A DNA stretch of 64,000 bases. Origin: Ulvibacterium sp. (lineage in GTDB: Bacteria; Bacteroidota; Bacteroidia; Flavobacteriales; Flavobacteriaceae). Positions 1-8,805 of the stretch are shown piece by piece. The notes under the pieces were generated by a model, which was not told the DNA's origin, ran no database searches, and saw only the letters and a program-made list of their open reading frames with translations. The stretch covers positions 124,001-188,000 of the forward strand of contig NZ_JANQOO010000007.1 of assembly GCF_028285715.1 (NCBI RefSeq), in the 5' to 3' direction. Position 1 is the first letter of the stretch, and every line of letters begins with the position of its first letter. The translations under genes and the position numbers were made by a program.

Positions 1-774
1 CAAAAACAGAAATAGCAGAAATATGGAGCCGATGAAGTAAAGATACATATATCCGACATCAAAAAAATAGATGAGCAAAATAGAGGGTAATAAGGTCAGC
101 AAAATGAGAATACTGATTAGAATCTTGGAGACCTTTGTTCCATATAAAACGGGAATTGTGCGATAGTCCTGGGCCATATCACCGGCCATGTTCTCCAAGT
201 CCTTTATCATTTCACGAGCTAGGATCAAGAGAAAAAGAAACATGGCGTGAACAAAAATGCTCGCTTCAAAATTTTTATAATATACAAATACAGCAAAGAA
301 TGGGGCTATGGCCAAGGTAGCAGAAACGAAGTTCCCTATAAAAGGTACGCGTTTGAGTTTGTGGGAATAAAACCAAATACCAAAAATATAGGCCGAAAAG
401 AAGAATACAGCCCTAAATGAGACATAACTTGCCGCAAATACGGCCAAAAAATTAAGTACAAAATAGGTGGTCAACTTAAATCTTTGACTTACCAAACGAT
501 CCAACATGCTTTTCCTCGGTTTATTGATCAGGTCCTTTTCAGCATCATAAAAGTTGTTGATAATATAGCCTGACGCAATAACTAAAGCAGAGGCCAAAAC
601 GATGGCGAAAAGATTAAAATCAAAAACTACCTTGCGCAAGGGTAGGTCCAGAGATAAAATATAAATTGAGGCCAAATACTGGGCCAACCCGATCATTAAG
701 ATATTGTAACCCCGTACAACGGAGAACAAACTCAATAACTTTAGTAGTAAGAGCCTGTTACGTCTATTAAGCAT
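1..774 (-). CDS. UbiA-family prenyltransferase (geranylgeranylglycerol-phosphate geranylgeranyltransferase-like), 3' end outside window
   Basis: The reading frame is open from an ATG at 774 to the window edge, giving 258 codons without a stop; the C-terminus is cut off. It encodes a hydrophobic multi-pass membrane protein. Two aspartate-rich motifs typical of the UbiA superfamily are visible: NNFYDAEKD near residue 76, followed by LINKPRK, and KDLENMAGD near residue 195, followed by DYRTIPVLYG. These motifs bind the Mg-diphosphate of the prenyl donor. The protein therefore probably attaches a polyprenyl chain to a polar acceptor in the inner membrane. It lies 63 nt downstream of the mevalonate kinase gene on the same strand, so it shares a likely operon with genes that supply isopentenyl diphosphate. 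The acceptor cannot be read from sequence: the geranylgeranylglycerol-phosphate label is the usual annotation for flavobacterial members, and a menaquinone or other UbiA role is possible. Confidence 0.85.
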   Translation of the reverse strand, partial: MLNRRNRLLLLKLLSLFSVVRGYNILMIGLAQYLASIYILSLDLPLRKVVFDFNLFAIVLASALVIASGYIINNFYDAEKDLINKPRKSMLDRLVSQRFKLTTYFVLNFLAVFAASYVSFRAVFFFSAYIFGIWFYSHKLKRVPFIGNFVSATLAIAPFFAVFVYYKNFEASIFVHAMFLFLLILAREMIKDLENMAGDMAQDYRTIPVLYGTKVSKILISILILLTLLPSILLIYFFDVGYMYLYFIGSIFLLFLFL

Positions 775-837
775 GTTTTGGGGTTTTGCACTAGACCAAC
801 GCCAAAATATCGTATGGAATGTGAATCAATTTTGGTA

Positions 838-1776
838 CTAGAAGTTGTACACCACTTCCAAATTGTAATCTTTTAAAGCTTTTTTTGCTTTCTCCAGGTC
901 TTGGGTAAAGCCCAAGATATAACCACCTCCGCCAGAACCACAGAGCTTGAGATAGTAGGCATTGGTCTCGATTCCCTGTTTCCAAAGTTGATGGAATTTG
1001 GCCGGAATCATGGGTTTAAAATTGTGTAATACTACGTGAGACAATTGCTTAAGGTTTTTGAAAAGGGATTTTACGTTGCCGTTGATGAAATCCTCGACAC
1101 AAGCATCGGTATGCTTAATAAATTGGTCCTTTAACATATTTCGAAAACCTTCCTGCTTCATTTTTTCCATGAACAACTGCACCATTGGGGCGGTTTCGCC
1201 AGTAGTACCGCTGTCCAATAGGAATACTGCTCCCTTTCCTTTTTTGTTCTGTGACGGGATACTGGTGGATTCTATATTGTCTTTTGAATTTATAAGGATA
1301 GGAAGACTTAAGTAACTGTTCAAGGGGTCTAGGCCGGAGGATTTTCCATGAAAGAAAGACTCCATTTTCCCGAATATTACCTTTAACTTTAACAGTTTTT
1401 CCCGGGTCAGGTTTTCCAATACCGTAATCTTATGGCTGGCATACTTATCGTAAATAGCGGCGACCAAAGCTCCACTACTGCCTACACCATAACCTTGGGG
1501 AATGGAACTGTCAAAATACATCCCTGCATTTACATCATTCTTCAGAGCCTCAAAATCAAAGGAAACCAAATCTGGCGTATTCTTCACCACCATTTCCAAG
1601 TAGCCCGTAAATTCCCGTAAGTTCTGATTGGATTTTTTGGAAGCTTCAGATGGATTGGCATCGGTCTTCAGCGCTCCCTTAAAAAAGTTATAAGGAATTG
1701 AGAGCCCCTTGGAATCCTTTATGATACCGTATTCCCCGAACAAGAGAATCTTGGAATAAAATAACGGTCCTTTCAT
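838..1776 (-). CDS. Mevalonate kinase-like GHMP kinase
   Basis: A 312-residue cytosolic GHMP-superfamily kinase. Motif 1 is recognisable near the N-terminus (LLFGEYGII, residues 11-19). Motif 2, the ATP-binding glycine/serine loop, is PQGYGVGSSGALVAAI at about residues 93-108. Motif 3 is the glycine-rich CGSGGGGYIL near the C-terminus. The length fits bacterial mevalonate kinases of about 310 residues. Its position between diphosphomevalonate decarboxylase and a UbiA prenyltransferase supports phosphorylation of mevalonate, or possibly phosphomevalonate, in the mevalonate route to isopentenyl diphosphate. About 150 nt without a gene separate it from the upstream decarboxylase gene. The family is certain; the exact substrate is inferred from context. 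Confidence 0.85.
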   Translation of the reverse strand: MKGPLFYSKILLFGEYGIIKDSKGLSIPYNFFKGALKTDANPSEASKKSNQNLREFTGYLEMVVKNTPDLVSFDFEALKNDVNAGMYFDSSIPQGYGVGSSGALVAAIYDKYASHKITVLENLTREKLLKLKVIFGKMESFFHGKSSGLDPLNSYLSLPILINSKDNIESTSIPSQNKKGKGAVFLLDSGTTGETAPMVQLFMEKMKQEGFRNMLKDQFIKHTDACVEDFINGNVKSLFKNLKQLSHVVLHNFKPMIPAKFHQLWKQGIETNAYYLKLCGSGGGGYILGFTQDLEKAKKALKDYNLEVVYNF

Positions 1777-1925
1777 TGACTATGGTAAAAAATGGGTTTT
1801 AACATCACACATCTTCTTCTGTTCAATTAAAACGACATAAAGATAAACATTATTGGCTTCGAAATCAAAACTCTTCGCCTTCGGGGCATTCCCTATCGTC
1901 CAATAACGTTTTCTGTCAATATTAA

Positions 1926-3041
1926 TTATTTGTAAGCAATGTTTATTTTTTTTGCTCCAAATCCAATTCTGTCGCAAATATACTGCTCCTTTTCACAAAA
2001 TACAATCAGTTCATTTTTAATAAATTGGTGTACTTTTTCCTTTTCAAATTCAGGGTAAAGCACATGAACGTTGGCTCCGGCATCCAAGGTAAAGCATAGA
2101 TTAGTATTGGACTCTTTTCTAAATTCCCATATTGTATTAATGATTTCCAGGGTATTTGGTTTCATTAGCACAAAATAGGGCACGCTTGTCATCATCATGG
2201 CATGCAACGTCAGGGCCTCACTTTCCACGATGTTTATAAATTCCTTTAGGTTTCCTTCAGCAAAAACCGGCTTTAGCCTTGATATGTTTTCATGTGCCTG
2301 TTCAAAACGGTTATCGGCATAGGGATGTCCATGCATTAAGTTGTGTCCCACGGAACTGCTTACCTGTTTTTTGCCCTTGTCCACCAGCAGAATAGTGTCA
2401 TGATAGTTTTTAAAGACTTCATGTACCTTAAACGGATAATGTATTCCATAATGATTGGAGCTTCCAGGAATTTCAGAATGTGTGCCCCATTGGATTAGAT
2501 CTCCCTGAATACTTCTACAGGCACTTCCCGATCCCAACCTAGCGAGAAAGGAGGCTTTTTGCAACATAAAATCCGTGTCCATATCGGGATTAAGTTGTTT
2601 TTCCAAGTCCATAAAGCAAAGGGATAGGGCCGCCATTCCGCTTGCAGATGAAGCTATACCACTACTGTGGGGAAAGGAATTCGAGGTTTCTATTTTAAAA
2701 TGATAGTCCGTCAAAAAAGGAAGATAGGGCTTGGCACGACTAAAAAACAGCTCAATTTTAGGTCTGAAATCCTCTTTGGCCTTACCTTCAAAAAAAAGGT
2801 CAAAGGAAAAATCCGTTCCCCCATTTTCGCGCTTTATAAAGGAAAGCGTAGTAGTTGTATTGCAGGCATCCAAGGTAAAACTTAAGGAAGGATTGGCCGG
2901 AATCTGATTTTCTTTTTTTCCCCAATATTTTACCAAAGCAATGTTGCTGGGTGCTTTCCATGTTACTGTTCCTCTCTCTCTCTGGACAGCATAGCCTGTT
3001 GGAACAAAGTCGTTTTCTACCACGGATATCTTGTTTTGCAC
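1926..3041 (-). CDS. mvaD: Diphosphomevalonate decarboxylase
   Basis: Catalyses the ATP-dependent decarboxylation of diphosphomevalonate to isopentenyl diphosphate in the cytosol. Diagnostic segments are SNIALVKYWGKKE near the N-terminus, SSGIASSASGMAAL (GHMP motif 2, about residues 126-139) and RLGSGSACRSIQGD (about residues 168-181), all characteristic of this decarboxylase. Length, 371 residues, is normal. The first possible start is a GTG at 3041; a second in-frame GTG is at 3023, and there is no ATG before the conserved core. A -7-like element TATCTTTG (minus strand) ends exactly at 3041, so transcription would begin inside the first codons; this makes 3023 a serious alternative start. 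It is the first gene of the isoprenoid set. Confidence 0.93.
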   Translation of the reverse strand: MQNKISVVENDFVPTGYAVQRERGTVTWKAPSNIALVKYWGKKENQIPANPSLSFTLDACNTTTTLSFIKRENGGTDFSFDLFFEGKAKEDFRPKIELFFSRAKPYLPFLTDYHFKIETSNSFPHSSGIASSASGMAALSLCFMDLEKQLNPDMDTDFMLQKASFLARLGSGSACRSIQGDLIQWGTHSEIPGSSNHYGIHYPFKVHEVFKNYHDTILLVDKGKKQVSSSVGHNLMHGHPYADNRFEQAHENISRLKPVFAEGNLKEFINIVESEALTLHAMMMTSVPYFVLMKPNTLEIINTIWEFRKESNTNLCFTLDAGANVHVLYPEFEKEKVHQFIKNELIVFCEKEQYICDRIGFGAKKINIAYK

Positions 3042-3067
3042 AAAGATAGTTTTTAGCCTTCTTTCAA
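3041..3067 (-). promoter_or_regulatory. Candidate flavobacterial promoter of the isoprenoid operon
   Basis: On the minus strand TTG (3067-3065) is followed after 16 nt by TATCTTTG (3048-3041), an exact match to the Bacteroidota -7 consensus TAnnTTTG. The spacing is one short of the usual 17-23. It sits in the divergent gap between mvaD and tspO. Assigned by eye. Confidence 0.5.
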
Positions 3068-3117
3068 CATGGGCAATTAAAATAAATTGCTATTTTAGGG
3101 GGAATACCCTAACCAAA

Positions 3118-3591
3118 TTGAAAAGAAAACTATTACATATTGCAATAGCCATTTGTGTATGTCTCGTTATCGGCTTCTTATCCGGATTTGCTACCCAGAG
3201 TTCTGTAAACGATTGGTACCTTACCTTGGAAAAACCGAGTTTTAACCCCCCCAATTGGATTTTTGCCCCGGTTTGGACCCTACTATACATTTTAATGGGC
3301 ATAGCTGCGGGGCTTGTATGGGCGAAAGGGCTACATCATCGCTGGGTGAAAACGGCACTATACCACTTTGGATTTCAATTACTGCTCAATGGTGCATGGA
3401 GTATTATCTTTTTTGGGCTACAAAGTCCTTTTTGGGCCTTGATCGTCATTTTATCCTTACTTGTTCTTTTGGGCCTTACCATAAAATGGTTTAAAGTGAT
3501 AAGCAGCTTAGCGGCCTACTTACTGATTCCCTACTTTTTGTGGGTATGTTTCGCCACCTTATTGAATTATAAAATCTGGGAATTGAATTGA
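3118..3591 (+). CDS. TspO/MBR family tryptophan-rich sensory membrane protein
   Basis: A small integral membrane protein of the translocator/TspO family with about five transmembrane helices. The hallmark segment KPSFNPPNWIFAPVWT follows the first helix, and downstream LNGAWSIIFFG and the terminal LNYKIWELN are also typical. The family binds porphyrins and related ligands and has been linked to stress and tetrapyrrole responses. A TTG at 3118 is chosen as start because it gives 157 residues, the usual family length, and begins with the basic MKRKLL before the first helix. A longer frame reaching 3031 would run into the divergent mvaD start. The gene is transcribed away from the isoprenoid operon; no functional tie to it is claimed. 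Confidence 0.88.
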   Translation: MKRKLLHIAIAICVCLVIGFLSGFATQSSVNDWYLTLEKPSFNPPNWIFAPVWTLLYILMGIAAGLVWAKGLHHRWVKTALYHFGFQLLLNGAWSIIFFGLQSPFWALIVILSLLVLLGLTIKWFKVISSLAAYLLIPYFLWVCFATLLNYKIWELN

Positions 3592-3634
3592 TGTCTGATG
3601 GAAGAAAAACTTGAACGTAAAAAGCCATATGTTT

Positions 3635-4192
3635 TCAGTTTATCCTGGTCTCATCTTTCGCCATTTCCAATAATTTTAACATGGTTCTGAGGTTTCTGGT
3701 AGTGGCCTGTACTTTTAATTTTCTTTCTATGAGGTTATTTTCCAATTTTGCATTGCCGTAGCCATTTTTGCAGTATAAATGGACACATGTATCGGTAATA
3801 CTAAATTCCTGGTTTTTATAGGTCTCTTGTTCGAGGGTTGTAATGTGCCTTTGATCCGGAGCATTTTTCAATAACACAAAATAGATCCGATTGCCCTCCG
3901 AAGCAGGTTTATCCTTAAATGGATTTTCCGTGATTATTCTTTCAAAATCTTTTTTGGATTTTACGAAGATAGGGACTTCAAATCCAAAATATTCCCGAAT
4001 TCCATCTCCAATGCTGTCCTCCACATTTTTACGGGTCTTATCTTTGGCCACAAGAACAATATTACCACTCTGTATGTAGGTAGTAATGTTTTGAAAACCT
4101 AATTTTTCCAGCAGCATTCGTAAATCGGCCATTTTGATTTTCTTCTGGCCGCCAACATTTATGCCCCGTAATAAAATGATATAGGTCTGCAT
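3635..4192 (-). CDS. DUF1697 domain-containing protein
   Basis: A 185-residue soluble protein that matches the DUF1697 family along its whole length. The family signature is at the N-terminus: LLRGINVGGQKKIKM (residues 7-21, shown in part), then LGFQNITTYIQSGNIV. The C-terminal half carries the usual NNLIERKL followed by ATTRNLRT. The family is widespread in bacteria and has no established biochemical activity. The gene ends 43 nt from the convergent tspO gene and starts 4 nt from the stop of the flavoprotein gene on the same strand, suggesting one transcript with the two upstream genes. Confidence 0.9.
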   Translation of the reverse strand: MQTYIILLRGINVGGQKKIKMADLRMLLEKLGFQNITTYIQSGNIVLVAKDKTRKNVEDSIGDGIREYFGFEVPIFVKSKKDFERIITENPFKDKPASEGNRIYFVLLKNAPDQRHITTLEQETYKNQEFSITDTCVHLYCKNGYGNAKLENNLIERKLKVQATTRNLRTMLKLLEMAKDETRIN

Positions 4193-4196
4193 CTTT

Positions 4197-5474
4197 TTAT
4201 TTTCCTATGATTCCCTGGGCCGCAATATATGCTCCCGTCCAGGCATTTTGAAAGTTGAAACCTCCGGTAATTGCATCTACATCTATCACTTCTCCGGCAA
4301 AATAGAGGTTGGGCAATAATCTGCTTTCAAAGGTCTTAAAATCGATTTCTTTCAAACTGACGCCTCCGGCTGTAACAAACTCTTCCTTAAAGGTGCTTTT
4401 TCCTTCCACCAGAAACTCGCATTCGGTAAGTTGTTCCGCTAACTGCTGTAATTGTTTTTTGGAAACATCGGCCCATTTGGTATCCCCATTTATTCCGGAT
4501 GCCTTTACCAAATTGGTCCACAAGCGACGGGGAACATCCACAGCATTGGTACGAAGAACCGTCTTCTTGGCCTCTACATCCTTAATCTCCAATAATAAGG
4601 GTAGTATGGCTCCCTTGTGATATTCGGGCAACCAATTGACCCGAATCCTAAACCGATAGCTGTATTCATTTAAAATCCTTGCCCCCCAGGCCGATAATTT
4701 TAAGATAGCCGGGCCACTCATGCCCCAATGGGTAATCAACAGAGGGCCCTCGGTGACCAAAAGGGTCTCCTCCGCTACTTTGCTGCTTAATTTTATGGTG
4801 ATTTTGGGGTTGAATGTTCTTTTCAATAACGCTACTCGGGCTTGGGTACTGACACCTGGAATACCGGAAATACGCTTATCCTTGATATTGAACGTAAAAA
4901 GAGAGGGGACCCCGGGTTCCAAGGTATGCCCCAGATTTTCCAACAACTTCCATATTTTGGCATTACTCCCTGTAGCGACCAACACTTTTTTTGAGGTATA
5001 GATGCCCTTTATGGTTGTTATTTCCCAAAGGGCACTACCATTGTCCAAATCTGGAGGTACAATATCGGTAACCGCACTATGCCTTAGCACTTTCACACCC
5101 AAACGTTCCGTTTCTTTCTGAAAAAAATCTATGATGGTCTGCGAAGAATCGGTTATGGGAAACATCCGGCCATCCTCTTCAACTTTTAATTGAATTCCCC
5201 GTTCTTCAAAAAAGGCAACGGTATCACCACTACAATGCTTGTGGAAAGGACCCAACAACTCCTTGTTTCCCCTTGGATAATTATGTGCCAATTCATTGGG
5301 ATCGAACTCTGCATGGGTGACGTTGCACCTACCGCCTCCGGAAACTTTCACCTTGGAAAGCACTTCCTTGCCTTTTTCAAGGATGGCAATTTTCAAATCT
5401 GGATCAGATTCCCCAATATGGATAGCGGCGTAGAATCCGGCTGCTCCACCTCCTATGATAATTACATCATACAT
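4197..5474 (-). CDS. BaiN/HI0933-family NAD(P)/FAD-dependent oxidoreductase
   Basis: A 425-residue flavoprotein. An FAD-binding Rossmann motif opens the protein (IIIGGGAAGFYAAI, residues 5-18), followed by the family signature KVKVSGGGRCNVTH near residue 41 and the C-terminal FAD contact region YFAGEVIDVDAITGGFNFQ near residue 391. These features define the HI0933/YhiN/BaiN family, often annotated as aminoacetone oxidase family; the physiological substrate of most members is unknown. Its ATG overlaps the TAA of the upstream phosphodiesterase gene as TAATG, so the two are translationally coupled, and DUF1697 follows 4 nt downstream. Confidence 0.9.
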   Translation of the reverse strand: MYDVIIIGGGAAGFYAAIHIGESDPDLKIAILEKGKEVLSKVKVSGGGRCNVTHAEFDPNELAHNYPRGNKELLGPFHKHCSGDTVAFFEERGIQLKVEEDGRMFPITDSSQTIIDFFQKETERLGVKVLRHSAVTDIVPPDLDNGSALWEITTIKGIYTSKKVLVATGSNAKIWKLLENLGHTLEPGVPSLFTFNIKDKRISGIPGVSTQARVALLKRTFNPKITIKLSSKVAEETLLVTEGPLLITHWGMSGPAILKLSAWGARILNEYSYRFRIRVNWLPEYHKGAILPLLLEIKDVEAKKTVLRTNAVDVPRRLWTNLVKASGINGDTKWADVSKKQLQQLAEQLTECEFLVEGKSTFKEEFVTAGGVSLKEIDFKTFESRLLPNLYFAGEVIDVDAITGGFNFQNAWTGAYIAAQGIIGK

Positions 5475-6229
5475 TAGTTTACACGTTCCGGATAATTGGT
5501 AATAATACCATCAACACCAATCTGTTTCATTCTGTTGATATCCCTAGGTTCGTTTACGGTCCATGGGTAAATCTTAAAGCCCGCATTCCGGATTTCTCCG
5601 GCAATTTCCGAATCCAATTGCCTATAATTGGGATTGATGGCTTCGGCATCCAGTTCCTTGGCAATGCGCAGGGCATCCAACGGATTGTCCGAAGTTAGTA
5701 TGGCGATTGGAATTTCCTTATTGAGTTCACGTGTTCTTTTAAGCTCGTCCCAACGGAAGCTGGAAATGATGAAACTATTCAAGGCCCATTTTTCTTGTTC
5801 TGTGTAGTGGTTGACTATGACCTGTACCGAATCGGCAGTATCTGCGCCCTTTAATTCAATATTCAGCCGGACTTTGCTATCGATAAGCTCCAAAACGTCC
5901 GTTAATAGGGGAATTTTATGATTCCCTTCTACAACAAGCTTGTTGAGCTCGTCTATGTCATATTTTTCAATATGGCCTCCTCCATTGGTTAAGCGATCAA
6001 CCATGTCATCATGAAATACAACGGTTTCGCCACTAGCAATTTTAAAAACATCGATTTCAATCATATCCACATCCAAATCCAAAGCCTTCTGTATGGAAGC
6101 CAAGGTATTTTCCGTCTCATGGCCCATAGCTCCCCTGTGGCCAATAACTAGCGGTTCCTCCATAGTATTACAGCTTTGTAGTATAATTGACAAAACCAAT
6201 ATCGTGATAAATCGGCTACAATTTTCCAT
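5474..6229 (-). CDS. Glycerophosphodiester phosphodiesterase lipoprotein
   Basis: A 251-residue GDPD-family enzyme that hydrolyses glycerophosphodiesters to glycerol 3-phosphate and an alcohol. The N-terminus is a lipoprotein signal (LSIILQSC, with Cys near residue 20), placing it in the periplasm or on a membrane. The catalytic signature HRGAMGHETENTLASI follows near residue 31, and EIDVFKIASGETVVFHDD gives the metal-binding Glu/Asp and second catalytic His. The C-terminal VDGIITNYPERV is typical of the TIM barrel end. It is the first gene of a three-gene minus-strand set with the flavoprotein and DUF1697. A -7-like element lies just upstream. Confidence 0.92.
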   Translation of the reverse strand: MENCSRFITILVLSIILQSCNTMEEPLVIGHRGAMGHETENTLASIQKALDLDVDMIEIDVFKIASGETVVFHDDMVDRLTNGGGHIEKYDIDELNKLVVEGNHKIPLLTDVLELIDSKVRLNIELKGADTADSVQVIVNHYTEQEKWALNSFIISSFRWDELKRTRELNKEIPIAILTSDNPLDALRIAKELDAEAINPNYRQLDSEIAGEIRNAGFKIYPWTVNEPRDINRMKQIGVDGIITNYPERVN

Positions 6230-6245
6230 TACAACACTTTTGAAA

Positions 6246-6253
6246 CAAATATA
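6246..6253 (-). promoter_or_regulatory. Candidate -7 promoter element for the phosphodiesterase gene
   Basis: The minus strand reads TATATTTG, a full match to TAnnTTTG, 17 nt before the ATG at 6229. No TTG at the expected -33 distance is visible, so support is partial. Confidence 0.4.
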
Positions 6254-6423
6254 CTACCGTACGCTAAGAATCCATTGAGAAAATCCTACGGAAAACGCAA
6301 AAATCATTTTCTTAAATTGAGTTGTAAATGTCACAAAATCAACATAATAAACAAATTATACCAATGCTTATTTTGGATTTTTCAATATATTTAATGTATA
6401 ACAACCAATTAAAAATCAAAACA

Positions 6424-6840
6424 ATGTTTACAAAAACCAATTTAATTTCGACGATTGTTGCCGCTGTATGGTCTTTTATGGGCGGCTTTCTGTTCTGGGG
6501 TATTTTAGCGGAAGATTTTATGAACAACCACTTGGGTACGGCCACCGGTGTAGGCAAGGAAATGCCCGATTTTGGATTTTTGGCCTTTGGTTGCCTTATC
6601 CAGGCCTTTGCCTTTGCCAGTATCTTTAGGAAATGGGGTTCCGATAGCTATACTTCTATGGATGGGCTAAAGTATGGTGTTTGGGCCGGTATTTTGGTAG
6701 GTTTCGGTCATGGGTTTATCAATCATGCCACCTCCAATTTCTTGGATATGACCGGATCCATAGTAAATGGATTTATCTACATAGTTTTCTATGCCGTTAT
6801 GGGGCTTTTGGTAGGTTGGATTTATAAAAAGGTGAAATAG
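6424..6840 (+). CDS. Small integral membrane protein of unknown function
   Basis: A 138-residue protein with four probable membrane helices, at about residues 7-28, 50-65, 80-100 and 112-132. The sequence resembles the DUF1761-type small membrane proteins (long first helix with FMGGFLFWGIL, and a GFGHGFINHAT segment in the third helix), but the assignment is tentative. The ATG at 6424 is preferred over an upstream in-frame ATG at 6328 because it begins directly before the first helix; the intervening 32 residues look like translated leader DNA. It is transcribed alone, divergent from the phosphodiesterase operon, and followed by a hairpin terminator shared with the convergent GH13 gene. Confidence 0.7.
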   Translation: MFTKTNLISTIVAAVWSFMGGFLFWGILAEDFMNNHLGTATGVGKEMPDFGFLAFGCLIQAFAFASIFRKWGSDSYTSMDGLKYGVWAGILVGFGHGFINHATSNFLDMTGSIVNGFIYIVFYAVMGLLVGWIYKKVK

Positions 6841-6861
6841 CGCCTAACGAATTTTATGCAT

Positions 6862-6884
6862 AAAGGCCTCCATTGGAGGTCTTT
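6862..6884. terminator. Bidirectional hairpin terminator
   Basis: AAAGGCCTCC (6862-6871), a 3-nt loop and GGAGGTCTTT (6875-6884) form a 10-bp stem with one G-T pair, flanked by A and T tracts. It lies between the convergent membrane-protein gene and GH13 gene and could stop both transcripts. Confidence 0.7.
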
Positions 6885-6897
6885 ATTCTTTGTAGAA

Positions 6898-8805
6898 TCA
6901 GTAAAGCTTAAAGATATAGGATTGCAAAGGTTCTAGCGATACGTTCAGTTTTCCTACCCCATCCTCTACTTTTAATGTATCTACACTACCGTATAGCGCA
7001 TCCATTACTTTGTAATCCCCATCTTCCAGATGCCATTTTTGAACAATCTCCGATGGAACTTTGAGCTGAAAAACACGGGAATCGTAGGCCTCAAAATTGG
7101 AAACAATAATCAATCTTTCAGTATCGGACCAGCGTACATAGGACAATACCCTATGATCATAGCCTTCGGAGTTTTCTTTATTAAAGAAATGGATATCCTG
7201 GTAATGGCCCATAAGGGCACTACTCTTAATGGTAAAATTTAGAAGCCTTTTGTAAAAATCACGCAACGATTGCTCGTCTTCCGATAATTGTCCTCCGTCA
7301 AATTTTTTGTCATTTACCCATCTTTGGTGATGGGGTACTCCTATATAATCAAAAATGGAGGTTCGGGTGGGACTGCCAAAGCCTGCGTTTTCTTGTGCCG
7401 GCTCACCTACTTCTTGACCGAAATAGATCATCAAAGGAGCCGTGGTCATTGTGGCGGAAACTACCATGGCCGGTTTTCCTTTTCTGGCATCTCCGGCAAA
7501 ATCAGGACTGGCAATGCGCTGTTCATCATGATTTTCTAGAAAATGTAATAAATGGTGGGCTATATCAGCCGTCCCTTTTTTTACCACGGGAATATGATCC
7601 GTCCAACCATGGCCTTGCATAATATGCTTAAGCGAATCGTACATCTCTACCTTGTCATAGAGATAATCCATTTTCCCTCTATGGATATAATCACGGTACA
7701 ATTGCGGATTATATACTTCCGCTAGTAGAAATGCGTCCGGATTTTTCATTTTAATATGACTGTTCATGTAGCTCCAGAACTCTACCGGAACCATTTCCGC
7801 CATATCAAATCGAAATCCATCCACACCCATATCCGACCAATACAAGGCAATATCCTTAAACTTGATCCAAGAGTTGGGTACATCCCTATCTTGCCAAAAT
7901 TGAAAGTGTGCTTGGTGGTCCTTGGACTCAAACCCAAGTGGCAGTACATCAAAATCATAGGAGCCATCAGGACGTACCCCATAATTTATTTTTACGGTCT
8001 CGTACCAATCGTTAAAGTGCGGTTGGGCCAACCGGGAACCGTTTCCGGTCCATTTGGCCGGAACTTCCTTAAAATGTCCATCTACCAGTGGATGAGTATC
8101 ACCCCCTAAAGGTAAATAGCCATTTTGCCAATGAGGGACCTGAAAAACACTATCCGGTATATAGTAAAAATTATTGTCGCGCCCGTACTCCACAGTGGTA
8201 TCATCCGAAACACCAAAAGGTTCGGACCCTTCCGGGGTGGATTGGCCCTCATAGTTCCGGGCCACATGGTTGGGAACAATGTCAATTAACAGCTTTAAAC
8301 CTGCTTTATGGGTACGGTGAATTAATGCCTCAAACTCCTCCAATCGCCTTTCGGGATTTTCCGCCAAATCTGGATTCACATTGTAATAGTCCTTTACGGC
8401 ATAGGGAGATCCAGCCCTACCTTTTACTACGTCCGGGTCATCCTGGGATATGTTGTACGCGCCATAATCCGTCACTAAAGCGTGATGCGGAATACCCGTA
8501 TACCAAATATGGGTTACCCCTAAAGCTTTTATTTCCTCTAGTGCATGATCTGTAAAATCGCTAAATTTTCCTATACCGTTTTCTTCCAAGGTGCCCCAAG
8601 GTGTATTGTTGGTATAGGTATTACCAAATAATCGTGTAAAAACTTGATATACAACCTCCTTTTTTGCTTCTTCATTTTTCTGATGCATAGGCTCTGTATG
8701 TTTTTGCTCATGCTTGCAACCCCACCCTATAAAAAATAGCGCAAGGACGAAACAGTTCTTTGTCCGGTAAAAGTGACTACTAAATTTAAACAAGTTGATT
8801 TTCAA
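6898..8805 (-). CDS. GH13 alpha-amylase-family lipoprotein
   Basis: A 635-residue glycoside hydrolase of family 13. The (beta/alpha)8 barrel motifs are present in order: DIVPNH (175-180), GFRFDMAEM with nucleophile D334, AEVYN with acid/base E363, and ENHDEQR with transition-state D427. An N-terminal hydrophobic segment ends in a cysteine at residue 30, but the lipobox (GWGC) is atypical; periplasmic or outer-membrane location is likely. The enzyme should cleave alpha-1,4-glucans or maltodextrins to short oligomers. Its first 20 nt overlap the end of the maltose phosphorylase gene, so it is the third gene of a pgmB-GH65-GH13 operon. The exact GH13 subfamily cannot be settled by eye. Confidence 0.92.
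   Translation of the reverse strand: MKINLFKFSSHFYRTKNCFVLALFFIGWGCKHEQKHTEPMHQKNEEAKKEVVYQVFTRLFGNTYTNNTPWGTLEENGIGKFSDFTDHALEEIKALGVTHIWYTGIPHHALVTDYGAYNISQDDPDVVKGRAGSPYAVKDYYNVNPDLAENPERRLEEFEALIHRTHKAGLKLLIDIVPNHVARNYEGQSTPEGSEPFGVSDDTTVEYGRDNNFYYIPDSVFQVPHWQNGYLPLGGDTHPLVDGHFKEVPAKWTGNGSRLAQPHFNDWYETVKINYGVRPDGSYDFDVLPLGFESKDHQAHFQFWQDRDVPNSWIKFKDIALYWSDMGVDGFRFDMAEMVPVEFWSYMNSHIKMKNPDAFLLAEVYNPQLYRDYIHRGKMDYLYDKVEMYDSLKHIMQGHGWTDHIPVVKKGTADIAHHLLHFLENHDEQRIASPDFAGDARKGKPAMVVSATMTTAPLMIYFGQEVGEPAQENAGFGSPTRTSIFDYIGVPHHQRWVNDKKFDGGQLSEDEQSLRDFYKRLLNFTIKSSALMGHYQDIHFFNKENSEGYDHRVLSYVRWSDTERLIIVSNFEAYDSRVFQLKVPSEIVQKWHLEDGDYKVMDALYGSVDTLKVEDGVGKLNVSLEPLQSYIFKLY

Noticed and set aside
1780-1977. 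A 65-codon minus-strand frame between mvaD and mevalonate kinase
   Set aside because: It overlaps the end of mvaD in another frame and has no protein-like features.
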